From NCBI RefSeq assembly GCF_027172205.1, contig NC_070614.1, positions 47,308,001 through 47,372,000 on the forward strand: a stretch of DNA of 64,000 nt, written 5' to 3'. The stretch is from Podarcis raffonei (lineage: Eukaryota; Chordata; Lepidosauria; Squamata; Lacertidae). A program made the position numbers and the translations under genes. The number at the start of each line of letters is the position of its first letter. The first letter of the stretch is position 1. A model generated the notes under the pieces. The model did not search any database. It was not told where the DNA came from and was given only the letters and a program-made list of their open reading frames with translations. This document shows positions 40,369 to 49,828 of the stretch, one piece after another.

Positions 40369-40407
40369 CACAATGATTGACTTCCATTTAGATCTTAGAC
40401 AAAAACC
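40369..40407 (+). other. V18 23-RSS with CACAATG heptamer
   Basis: CACAATG (40369-40375), 23-bp spacer, perfect ACAAAAACC (40399-40407). Confidence 0.85.
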
Positions 40408-41755
40408 CTTCACTACATTCCTTTAGTGAAGTTTCCAGAGGGAGCACTAAAGCACCACAAACCAGAAACTCACAGAGCAGAGAAGACAAAACAAGGGAAC
40501 AACAATAGCTGTTATTATAGGGAACATCAGTTCTTCTTTGTCCTGTCTCTAACCTACTGGGAGTTGTCCCATGATCATCTTGTTCCAACGCAGTGGGCCC
40601 ATTCAAAACAAATTCATCCTGCCCAGTCCTTTCTTTCTCACATAGGGCTACTTCCCTCAAGATTTCTGTTCTTTCAAAATTTCTGATTACAGTGGAAGAT
40701 ATTCAGGAGCAGTTTGTGCCACCACCATGTTGTGGTCCTCCTGGACTGAGAATAAAGTAATCTGGAAATACTATGCTCATTTCTTGAGACTCAGAGAAAA
40801 TGATGTTCTGGCCTAGATAAGTAAAACAACAGTAATTTACAGTCTTTCCCCATCACAGCACAATGCCATTTACTGCTACATTGTTACTTCCAGCTTGACC
40901 CACATAAATTAGAACGCAGACCTCCTCCCATCCCAGATCCTTTCCCCGTGCAAAGTTCTTTCTTTTGAAGTGTGGTGCTGCACATGCCTCACCACCCAGC
41001 ACCCAAATTAACAGCCTCCCAGCCTGCCTCAACTGCAATAAAAGCTGGTGATAATGGGTGGGGCTTGAATTCTCAAAGGGGTCAGAAGAGAATCACCAAT
41101 GAGTCAAGCATATACAACAAGGAAAATAATTATACAAGAGATATTAATAACATGTGCAATTATTTGGCCCAGCACATATGACCATTCCTGGAGCTCATAT
41201 ATGTTTCTTTCAAGATTCCATCAATATCTTTTGCTTTTTTCCAGAGTTTATAAGAAGGCAGAAGTTCTTCAATAGCTGCTCTTTTCAACATGATCTTGCA
41301 GCATTACTGGACTGGAAGAATGTTCAGATTGGGAGGAAAGTGGGATGCTCTTATCCTCACCACACACCTGCGATGTAGGGTAGCTGAGAGATAGGGACTA
41401 GCCCAAGGTCACCAGAGCTGCCATTTAAAGCACATGGCTTTTTCCGAAGAATCCACGATCAGTGATGTACCCCTCATAGTATTACACTTCCCAGCATCTT
41501 TAGCAGTTTAAAATTATCAGCATTCCATCAGAGATGCCATCTGCTTTCAATGCACGTTGAATGGATGGTGCGTACCCAATCTGGCTGAAGTACATGGCCA
41601 AATTGGAGTCAGTGTTACATTCCACCCATTGCAACTTTTCTCTATGTGAGTGAGGATGCTGGTGGTTGGAGACTGACAGCGCCAGCAGCAAACCAGAGCC
41701 CCAAAACCGCTTGCAACAGCCTCTTCGCCTGCTATATATTACTGGGGAGGGTCTC
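40408..41755. other. V18-V19 intergenic
   Basis: D-family 3' flank to about 41060, then unassigned sequence. About 41370-41425 (GGGTAGCTGAGAGATAGGGA, CCCAAGGTCACC) resembles a CORE-type SINE read backwards. No gene. Confidence 0.45.
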
Positions 41756-41814
41756 GTGCAAATACCTTCAGGAGGCTGTGGGTGGTTTGGAATGAAATCT
41801 CCTCAATATAAAAT
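41756..41814 (+). promoter_or_regulatory. V19 weak octamer and TATA box
   Basis: GTGCAAAT (one mismatch) at 41756-41763 and TATAAAAT at 41807-41814. Confidence 0.6.
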
Positions 41815-41888
41815 TTTAACATGTTTCCTATTGGAAAGGCTCCTCTTCTCTATCTCTCTAGAGTCTAGGACATTTGTTCACTAACATT

Positions 41889-42561
41889 ATGAAATTGCTG
41901 CTCCTTCTTTCTTTGGTGGCCTTTCCAAAATGTAAGTAAATTTTTGTGATGAGTTGTTTCATGTGGTCATTTGATGATTTTCAAACATTCACTGAAATCT
42001 TCAGTGTTTCCAAGGGGTCTTCTCAGACATTCAGGTTGTATCATCTGGGCCAGAGGCAGTGAAACAAGGAGGGAACCTCAGCCTGCTCTGTAAAGTGACA
42101 GGTTTCTCCATATACAGTGGTACCTCAGGTTAAGAACTTAATTCGTCCTGGAGGTCTGTTCTTAACCTGAAACTGTTCTTAACCTGAAGCACTACTTTAG
42201 CTAACTGGGCCTCCTGCTGCCACTGCGCTGCCGCTGCACGATTTCTGTTCTCATCCTGAAGCAAAGTTCTTAACCCGAGGTAATATTTCTGGGTTAGCGG
42301 AGTCTGTAACCTGAAGCATATGTAACCCGAGGTACCACTCTATATTAATACTTATGCCTGGCACTGGATCTACCTGGTACCTCGGAAAGGCCTGGAATGG
42401 ATTGCAAAGATACACCCTTATAACGGGATGACTTGGTATGCACCTTCTTTCAAGAGAAGTGCAACCATTTCTTCAGATGCCTCTGGGAATGAGTTCTCCC
42501 TCCAGCTGAACTCCCTGACAGCTGCAGATGCCTCTGAGTATTTCTGTACCACAGAGACTAC
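41889..42561 (+). pseudogene. V19: A/B-related VH split by a MITE in CDR1
   Basis: Exon 1 is 41889-41931, one codon shorter than usual (MKLLLLLSLVAFPK plus one base, donor GTAAGT). Exon 2 starts 42015: [26 protein letters not shown], then the MITE 42115-42340. After it come NTYAWHWIYLVPRKGLEW, HPYNGMTWYAPSFKR, SGNEFSLQL and YFCTT, in a different frame. FR2 WIYLVPRK departs from WIRQPPGK and the RSS nonamer is poor, so decay goes beyond the insertion. Confidence 0.88.
42115..42340. mobile_element. pogo/Tigger-like MITE inside V19
   Basis: Same family as 3654: starts CAGTGGTACCTCAGGTTAAG, ends AACCCGAGGTACCACTC, TA duplication at 42113-42114 and 42341-42342. 226 bp, non-coding. Confidence 0.9.
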
Positions 42562-42600
42562 CACAATGAGACAAGCTGTTAAAAAAAGGGCAGGAAACAA
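42562..42600 (+). other. V19 degenerate RSS
   Basis: CACAATG (42562-42568); at 23 bp the nonamer reads AGGAAACAA. Confidence 0.55.
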
Positions 42601-43984
42601 TTCCCCCTGCAGAAATCTAGCTGCGTTCAATTACAATAAATCAATCACTAAGCTTGCAAACACAAAGAGAAAGGACAATTCAATTAAATACTTTAAAAGT
42701 TATGAGGCATTCTCTAGGAGTAGGGTGTCATTTTCTCTTCTGTTTGTATTCTGGTGGGGTACGAGAGCTGAAAATAATGCCAATATATTTCACAGCTGGA
42801 AACCAAGGTGTCCCTTTGGTTTCATACAGTACATGGGCAGACAAGTCTAAAAAGCTTGGGACATAAATTTTCGTGGCCCTGCAGCGGCTATGGTGACTCA
42901 TTTACCAGAAATAATGTATTTAGCATTATCTCTGGAAGTGTATAGTGACCAAACTAAGCCTTCTAGAGAAAAATATACCTAGGGGGATGAGTTTGGTCAG
43001 AATGGAGTATACACTTTCAATGGGTCTACTCTGAGTATGACGCAGTCCTGTGGGGTGATTTTAAACTAAGCTTTACTCATTAACCAACCAAGACCTGTTA
43101 AGCAATCTTCACAATCCTCACAATGCAGGGGTAACACATGGGGCTCACACACGCACTGGAAGCTTCTGTCACTTGGCTTAAATTCTGCAGGATAAGGATG
43201 GTTTGCAAAAATTCAGTGGTGTAGCATGGGTTCCCAGCTCCAGGGCATAGCTGTCAACTTTTCCCTTTTCTTGCAAGGAATCCTATTTGGAATAAGGGAA
43301 ATTCCCTTTAAAAAAGGAAAATGTTGACAGCTATGCTCCAGGGGCTACGTGGAGGGGTGTGGGAGGGAGGGAAATGGAGTGCACTTATACATTAACTACC
43401 TAACAGTGTCTGTGTCACCCAGGAGATGACAGTCAACCACCCCTGTGGCTATGTCACTGTGAACAATTCTGGCTCTGTGGATCCTGCCACCTGAGGCAGT
43501 TTCTTCACCTTGCCTCATGGGTGGGTCAGCCTAGAAGCCTCTTTGCAACCTGGGCTTTTCATGCCCTTGCTGCCACCCAGCTGTTCTATCCCCATGAGCA
43601 ACAATCCTGCTGCAGTCATTAGAGAACCACACATGCCAAAACTGTTTCAGTGACTAACGCAGACTTGGCACAGTGCGATGCAGGAATGGGCAACTCAGTT
43701 TAAGCTCCCTTGGGACACTCTGACACTGTATTGTGTAGAAAAGTCCTTTAGTTCACCTCATAACACACAAACTCAAATGAGACATGTTACCCACATCTCT
43801 CACTTTCCCTGAGAGAAAAAGAAAACCTACGGAAGAAATTGGCCCAGAAGACTTGGATCAGTGAGCCAAGCCACAGGCAATTGGTAGTTCATTCCCTTTC
43901 CAACCAACCTTCTACGCAAGATTCCACATGTCTGAAGGTTTTTCATCCCATATTAATACTGTGCCCTCTTACACTGGCAGATTT
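42601..43984. other. V19-V20 intergenic
   Basis: No gene; it contains the palindromic MITE at 43250. The last 50 bp are the E-family promoter flank also seen before V14. Confidence 0.5.
43250..43331. mobile_element. short palindromic MITE, 82 bp
   Basis: GCTGTCAACTTTTCCC to ATGTTGACAGC, with TA on both sides (43248-43249, 43332-43333 as CTATG). Orientation is opposite to the copies at 15338 and 58896. Confidence 0.8.
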
Positions 43985-43992
43985 ATGCAAAG
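43985..43992 (+). promoter_or_regulatory. V20 octamer-like site
   Basis: ATGCAAAG, one mismatch to the octamer, about 100 bp before the ATG. Confidence 0.5.
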
Positions 43993-44093
43993 CCGAGTTT
44001 GTTTTCTCTTCCTACTTAAAGCCGCAAGTCTCTCACTTCACACAGACTTCCTGGCACGGCACTCAGAGTTCCATTCAGACCCATCCCACCACT

Positions 44094-44537
44094 ATGCCTT
44101 CTTTCTTGATGATGCTCCTGGCATTGGCTGCCTCCTCTTCAAGTGTGTTAAGTCTTGCATTGTAGTTCATCACTTAATTTTGGATTTCTAAGATAATATT
44201 TGGCTGATGGTTTCTCCTTTTTTCCTCAACTACCAGGTGTGGTCTCACAGGTGGTTCTGACCCAGACATCAGATCCAGTCTTGAAAAAACCTGGGGAATC
44301 CCATAAACTGAGCTGTGCCACTGCTGGATTTGATATTAACAGCTACTGGATGGACTGGATCAGACAGAAACCTGGCAAAGGGCTGGAATGGCTTGTTCAC
44401 TATTACAATAGTGGGAACAGTCATTATTCCTCTGCAATCCAAGGGCGATTTACAGCCTCGAAGAGTGGATCAAACTTCTATCTGCAAATGAACAACCTTA
44501 AACCTGAGGATACAGCTGTGTATTACTGTGCAAGAGA
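44094..44537 (+). CDS. IGHV: V20: complete E-family VH segment, only intact E gene
   Basis: Exon 1 is 44094-44142 ([16 protein letters not shown] plus one base; donor GTGTGT is weak); exon 2 is 44237-44537 after TACCAG, leader end SVVS. Mature start [18 protein letters not shown], with [53 protein letters not shown] and AVYYCARD. The LTQ...[11 protein letters not shown] pattern is typical of clan I-like VH of fish and amphibians. From [14 protein letters not shown] onward, through RSS and 3' flank, it matches family D (V17, V21) rather than the E relics, which read NSLRAEDTA. That suggests a converted or recombined 3' end. Confidence 0.88.
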
Positions 44538-44576
44538 CACAGTGAGAGGCTTCCCATTAGACCTTAGACAAAAACC
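44538..44576 (+). other. V20 23-RSS, D-type
   Basis: CACAGTG, a 23-bp spacer almost identical to V17 and V21, perfect ACAAAAACC (44568-44576). Confidence 0.9.
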
Positions 44577-46602
44577 CTTCATTGCATTCCTTCAGTAGAG
44601 TTTCCAGAGGGGGCACTAAAGCACCACAAACAAGAAACTCTCAGAACAGAAAAAAACAAGACCATGGCCCAGGTTGGACAGGGGTCCAAGAACATCTGCA
44701 GGGCCCCTGGTTCTTTGTTCTTACCCCCAAGCAAAGCAATGTCCTGAAAAAACCTTGTCTCTTCTCCACCACAGGTCAGCAGCTTCATTCAACTGTATCA
44801 CTGTGCTTCGACAACAAGCATGTGAAATAGGGAATAGGGTCAAAGTTGAATCAAATCACAAGCAAATCAAGGATTAGTGCTCAACAATTGTTTCAGGTGC
44901 ATAGCTACATGCCTGGTGCTGCCCACTCTCCCCAAACTCAATGGAAGGGAAATTATAAACCTCTACTAAATTTAATTTCATGTGATAAGCATATTCTCAT
45001 AAAACCAGGCTGCAGAACCTTCTTCTCCCTCCTGTTTCCCACAAGAGGGCAAGCGGGGAGTAAAAAACATCCAGTGTCATCAGCCCATGTCTGAAATGGT
45101 GTTGCAAGTACCGTTAGTGGCTTCATCTGTAAAACTGACAATTTCTTCAGATGTTTCCTTGCAGACCATCATCGCATGGGCCCCTTGAGACTTTGCACTT
45201 CTCCACACTTAAGCTTTCTCTGTACTTTCCAGGCACAGATCTGTGCTTTAAAGGTCCATGTCTGAACTGCTGTTTATTGTGCTTTGGGCGGAAACACCAG
45301 GACAAAGAAGAAGGAGAAGAAGAGGAGGAGGAGGAGGAGGAGGAGGAGGAGGAGGAGGAGGAGGAGGAGGAAGACATGTAACTTTAAAGCCCTTTGACTC
45401 CCGAAGGCACTTTCTCACAGTTCTCTTTATATCTTCAACCCAAAAATCACAATTCATTGCTGGGGGAAATGTAACTAGTACAAACCTGATGTGGCTAATA
45501 GTTTGATGGCAATAAATAAAAATGGCATAAATTCAGGATCTAAAAATTGGATCTGGAGCACATGATTTTTTATTTATTTTTTATTTATCTTCCATGTGTG
45601 AAGAAGCCACATGCAGTATTTCTTGTTCTTATCTCTGCCCAGGGATGAACAGAGTGGTTAATTCTTTCATATTTCTGTTTTTGATTTGCTCAGTTGTGCT
45701 CTCTTTTTTAATCCATAATTTGTGAATAAATGCACAAAAAGTACACATTTAAACTGTATTGATGTTGTATTCAATGTATCACCATCTTCTCCAGTGCATT
45801 TCAATGTTTTTCGATAGATTTCTTCACAACATACCTGTTTCATTTGCATTTCTTTTAGTGCATTTTTGAGACTGTATTGAATGGTGGACTGCAGAACAAG
45901 ATCTGGAGAAGTTTGTTATCTGACTGGGAGCTCATCCAAACATCCATTTTCCCCATTGTTTTCCCCCAGGAAAATTCATGGATTAGTGCTGAATTGAAAG
46001 AAACGACGATCGTTTTTTCAGCAGATTGCTGTTTGTTCTAATTTAGTGCTAAAGAACAGCTTTCCCATGAGAAAGTGGTGGGACAAAGGCAAAATTGCTG
46101 AGACTCATGGCTAGAAAGCAAGGCAAACCATTCTGACCCATGATTTCAAGGAACAGGACAAGTGGAAGTGTGGACAAGCCATAGGGAGTTGCCTTCTGAT
46201 CCACAAGCAAGTCCCAGAGATTCTGTTTCGTTGAATTATTCTGAAAAGTGGACAACACAAATTCCTCCTTCATCTCTGCACAGAATAAGATTCTTCTGCA
46301 TACACATAAGTTAACAGAGAGACTGGTTTGTGTAAAAATGGTGTTGATATTTGCCATTTCACACATTACAGACAAATTTATCTCCCCATCATTTAGAAAG
46401 ACAGAAAAAAGAATGGAAGACGGCTGCCTACTTCACCCAGCCCCATTTTGCTCTTTTTTTTCCTGAGAGTGATATGCAAATGTAATGTGGTAAGAACTAC
46501 TAAACTGTACATTGGAAAATAATAGCTTGTTATATAGACTAGGCTTGCCTTCAGAACCATAGTTTGCCCAACAGCTGTAGTGGTACTTTTACCTTACTAC
46601 AT
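44577..46602. other. V20-V21 intergenic
   Basis: Starts with D-type 3' flank, holds the GAG repeat and, at about 46045-46180, an inverted copy of the repeat at 11500. 46360 onward is D upstream flank with an extra octamer ATGCAAAT at 46474-46481. No gene. Confidence 0.5.
45306..45373. repeat. (GAG)n purine tract
   Basis: About 20 GAG/GAA triplets, open in several frames only because of its composition. Confidence 0.95.
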
Positions 46603-46610
46603 ATGCAAAT
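46603..46610 (+). promoter_or_regulatory. V21 octamer
   Basis: ATGCAAAT in the same context as V17, with CTTTAAATC downstream. Confidence 0.75.
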
Positions 46611-46725
46611 TATTAAAGATTGCTTCCTCTTTAAATCCACCAGACACCCTCCCTTCCTCACCACAGGACCCTGAATACGTGGGGCCACAATTTGCTCAAC
46701 CCTCTCCAGTCATTAGATGGCAAAA

Positions 46726-47167
46726 ATGAAAGCTTTCCTTCAGCTTGTTTTCTTTTCAGCAGTTTTTAGAGGTAAATCCATCCTTTCAAATAAACAAGAA
46801 TTGGACAGCCTGACTGCTAATAATATACAGAAGAGCTAATTGATATCTCTTTTTTTCTAGGCATCCAATCAGAGGTCCAACTGGTAGAGTCTGAAGGAGA
46901 CATAAAAAAACCTGGAGAGTCCCTTCGCCTTACCTGTCGAGCCTCCGGGTTCACCTTTAGCAGCTATCGCATGAACTGGGTGAGACAAGCTCCAGGAAAG
47001 GGCCTGGAATGGGTGGCCTATATAAGTACAGCTTCAACTCCCATTCACTACTTGGATTCCGTCAAAGGAAGATTTACCATTTCCCGAGATGATTCAAACA
47101 GCCAGCTGTATTTGCAAATGAACAACCTTAAACCTGAGGACACAGGCGTGTATTACTGTGCAAGAGA
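46726..47167 (+). CDS. IGHV: V21: complete D-family VH segment
   Basis: Exon 1 is 46726-46771 ([15 protein letters not shown] plus one base, donor GTAAAT); exon 2 is 46861-47167, leader end GIQS. Mature start [59 protein letters not shown] and GVYYCARD are present. FR1 has ESEGD where relatives have ESGGD. Intact and very close to V17, including flanks, so the two are recent duplicates. Confidence 0.9.
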
Positions 47168-47206
47168 CACAGTGAGAGACTTCCCATTAGACCTTAGACA
47201 AAAACT
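47168..47206 (+). other. V21 23-RSS
   Basis: CACAGTG, 23-bp spacer, ACAAAAACT (47198-47206). Confidence 0.9.
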
Positions 47207-48092
47207 CTTCATTGCATTCCATTAGTGAAGTTTCCAGAGGGGGCACCAAAGCACCACAAACCAGAATCTTTCAGAGCAGAGCAGAAAAAAACAAGCGAAT
47301 AACAATAGCTGCTAGTACAGGGAACATCTGTTCTTCTTTGGCCCATCTCTAGCCTGTTGAGAGTTGTCCCATGATCATCTTCACCTGGAGTACTGTGTCC
47401 AGTTCTGGGCACCACAGTTGAAGAAGGACACTGACAAACTGGAACGTGTCCAGAGGAGGGCAACCAAAATGGTCAAAGGCCTGGAAACGATGCCTTATGA
47501 GGAACGGCTAAGGGAGCTGGGCATGTTTAGCCTGGAGAAGAGGAGGCTAAGGGGTGATATGATAGCCATGTTCAAATATATAAAAGGATGTCACATAGAG
47601 GAGGGAGAAAGGTTGTTTTCTGCTGCTCCAGAGAAGCGGACACGGAGCAATGGTTCCAAACTACAAGAAAGAAGATTCCACCTAAACATTAGGAAGAACT
47701 TCCTGACAGTAAGAGCTGTTTGACAGTGGAATTTGCTGCCAAGGAGTGTGGTGGAGTCTCCTTCTTTGGAGGTCTTTAAGCAGAGGCTTGACAACCATAT
47801 GTCAGGAGTGCTCTGATGGTGTTTCCTGCTTGGCAGGGGGTTGGACTCGATGGCCCTTGTGATCTCTTCCAACTCTATGATTCTATTATCTTGTTCCAAC
47901 CCAGTAAACCCATTCAAAGCAAATTCATCCTGCCCATCCCTTTCTTTCTCTCATAGGGCTTCAGGCTTCCCTCAAGATTTCTGTTCTTTCAAAAATTCTA
48001 TTTACAGTGGAAGATACTCAGGAGCAGCTTCTGCCACCAGCATGTTGTAGTCCTCCTGGACTGGGAATAAAGTAATCTGGAAATGCTATGCT
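47207..48092. other. V21 3' flank with CR1
   Basis: D-family 3' flank, interrupted by the CR1 at 47382 and cut at 48092, where AATGCTATGCTCA passes straight into FR3 sequence of V22. Confidence 0.7.
47382..47887 (+). mobile_element. CR1 LINE 3' end, 506 bp
   Basis: Longer than the copy at 4182, covering CACCTGGAGTACTGTGTCCA to TTCTATT. It is flanked by ATCTT (47377-47381, 47888-47892). The paralogous sites after V17 and V18 read GATCATCTTGTTCC without it. Confidence 0.92.
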
Positions 48093-48401
48093 CAACCTTA
48101 AACCTGAGGACACAGCTGTGTATTACAGCCATACCTCAGGTTGAAGTAGCTTCGGGATAAGTATTTTTGGGTTGTGCGGTGCGGCGACCCAGAAGTAATG
48201 GAGCGTGTTACTTCCGGGTTTCACAGCTGGTGCATGCGCAGATGGTCAAAATGATGTCACACGCATGCGCAGAAGCGGTGAATCGCAACCCGCACATGCG
48301 CAGACACATGGACGCAGGTTGCGTTCACTTCTGGATGCGAATGGCGCTCCGGAACAGATCCCGTTTGCATCCAAAGGTACCACTGTACTGTGCAAGAGAG
48401 A
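48093..48401 (+). pseudogene. V22: D-family FR3 fragment split by a MITE
   Basis: Only the end of FR3 is present: CAACCTTAAACCTGAGGACA to GTGTATTA (48093-48125), then after the MITE CTGTGCAAGAGAGA. Everything upstream of FR3 has been replaced by V21-type 3' flank. The sequence after the RSS resembles that after V11, so the ancestor was a V11-like D gene. Confidence 0.85.
48126..48385. mobile_element. MITE inserted in the YYC codons of V22
   Basis: Starts CAGCCATACCTCAGGTTGAA, ends CCAAAGGTACCACTG, TA duplication at 48124-48125 and 48386-48387. Removing it and one TA leaves GTGTATTACTGTGCAAGA, the normal FR3 end. Termini resemble the pogo-like MITEs at 3654 and 42115 but the 260-bp interior is different. 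Confidence 0.9.
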
Positions 48402-48440
48402 CATAGTGAAAGGAATTGAATGTAGGCTCAGAAAAAACTT
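48402..48440 (+). other. V22 degenerate 23-RSS
   Basis: CATAGTG, 23-bp spacer, AAAAAACTT (48432-48440). Confidence 0.6.
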
Positions 48441-49209
48441 CCATCTGAAATCTTATTAGCATTTCTTAATGTTTGTAGGGAATGAACTGGATAGTTCAAA
48501 CAAAAATCTGAATAGTCAATTGACACCTTTTCCTAGCTTTCAATTTGAACTGCACTGGGGAGGGGAAGAGTTGATCTTTTTAAATAATAAAAAAAGGCTT
48601 GATCTTTTTTAATTTTAAAAAAATATTTTGTGTGTCCACATCTAATCTTGCCACTTTTTAAAATTTATTGATTGGTTGTGTTTTTCTTTTTGTAAATCTA
48701 TCAAAGAAAACAATTTAAAAAATGGGATTAAGGGGCGTTCTCAGGAAAGTGGAGGGTAGATCTTCTGTGTGGTGGCCCTGGCTGTTCTTCTGATAGGAAA
48801 TGCATGGCATAGGAGAGAATAAAAAGCGGGTCAAGGAGGGTCAGTTGTGGGGGGTGGGGAGTGATGAATGTCCTTATTTTCATCTGAGGAATCTTGGAGG
48901 TTATGCAATCATATCTTTCAGGAGCTTCACCCTCTCTCTCTATTTATGCAGTCCCAGCAGGCAGGATAAAGAGGAGGGATTTAGAGCCACCCCTCTGTCT
49001 GCTGAGTCAAGTTTGTAGGACAGAACCTTTGCAGACATGCCTGAACAAATGCCCAGAGCAGTGATGTACCAAAGAGCAAGTGCTGGGGAGGGAAAACCAT
49101 CTCTCTGTCCAGGCATTCTCAATGACAAATAAGGAAGACCTAGAAAAACCTGCACCATTCTGCTTGTAAGAGCCACTTTATATTCCATCTGTCATTGGAG
49201 GAGGGGCTC
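48441..49209. other. A-family 5' flank before V23
   Basis: From about 48635 it matches 1320-1870 and 2280-2840; this marks the left edge of the second cassette copy. No gene. Confidence 0.7.
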
Positions 49210-49217
49210 ATGCAGAT
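49210..49217 (+). promoter_or_regulatory. V23 mutated octamer
   Basis: ATGCAGAT where V2, V3, V7 and V27 have ATGCAAAT; the surrounding promoter is otherwise unchanged. Confidence 0.7.
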
Positions 49218-49327
49218 ATGGGGGCGGGCAGAATTCCTCTTCAAAAGGAAACTCACCACATTAAAGACCCTGACCTTTTCTCCCATTCAAAAGATCATCT
49301 TTCCTCAATAGGCTACCTATACAAATT

Positions 49328-49789
49328 ATGAGGTTCATTCTGTTCTTGTTTTCTTTTGCTGCTGTTCCAGGATGTAAGCATACCTTCTGGGGAAAATTAA
49401 GACAGCTCTGTTTACTTAATGTATGAATTAGATGGTGTCTGATGCTCATTGCAATCTTCTCTCTTTCCCAAGGGGCCTTTTCAGACATTCAGCTTGCACC
49501 TTCTGGACCAGGAACAGTGAGACCGGAAGAGAATCTGAGCTTAGTCTGTAAAGTGACAAGTTTCTCTATTTCTACTTCTGGTTACGCTTGGGACTGGATC
49601 CGTCAGCCTCCTGGGAAAGTTCTAGAATGGATTGCAGCAATAAATCACAACTCAGGGGGGAAATGGTATGCCCCTTCACTGCAAAGCCGAGCAACCATTT
49701 CTTCAGATGCCTCCAAGAACGAGTTCTCTCTCCAGCTGAACTCCTTGACAGCTGCTGACTCCGCTGTGTATTTCTGTGCCCGATCAACA
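49328..49789 (+). CDS. IGHV: V23: complete A-family VH segment
   Basis: Exon 1 is 49328-49373 ([15 protein letters not shown] plus one base, donor GTAAGC); exon 2 is 49473-49789. Mature start [59 protein letters not shown] and VYFCARS are present. Shares RPEEN and GKVLEW with V3 and differs from it by only a few residues (STSG for SISG, LNSL for LTSL). The coding part is intact, but the promoter octamer has a substitution, so expression may be reduced. Confidence 0.9.
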
Positions 49790-49828
49790 CACAGTGAGAG
49801 AAGGCCAATGAGGGATGTGTACAAAAAG
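49790..49828 (+). other. V23 RSS (23 or 24 spacer)
   Basis: CACAGTG (49790-49796); TACAAAAAG at 23 bp or ACAAAAAGA at 24 bp. Confidence 0.8.

Noticed and set aside
45147-45457. Poly-Ser, poly-Pro, poly-Glu and poly-Gly frames
   Set aside because: Products of the GAG repeat; no start context or conservation.
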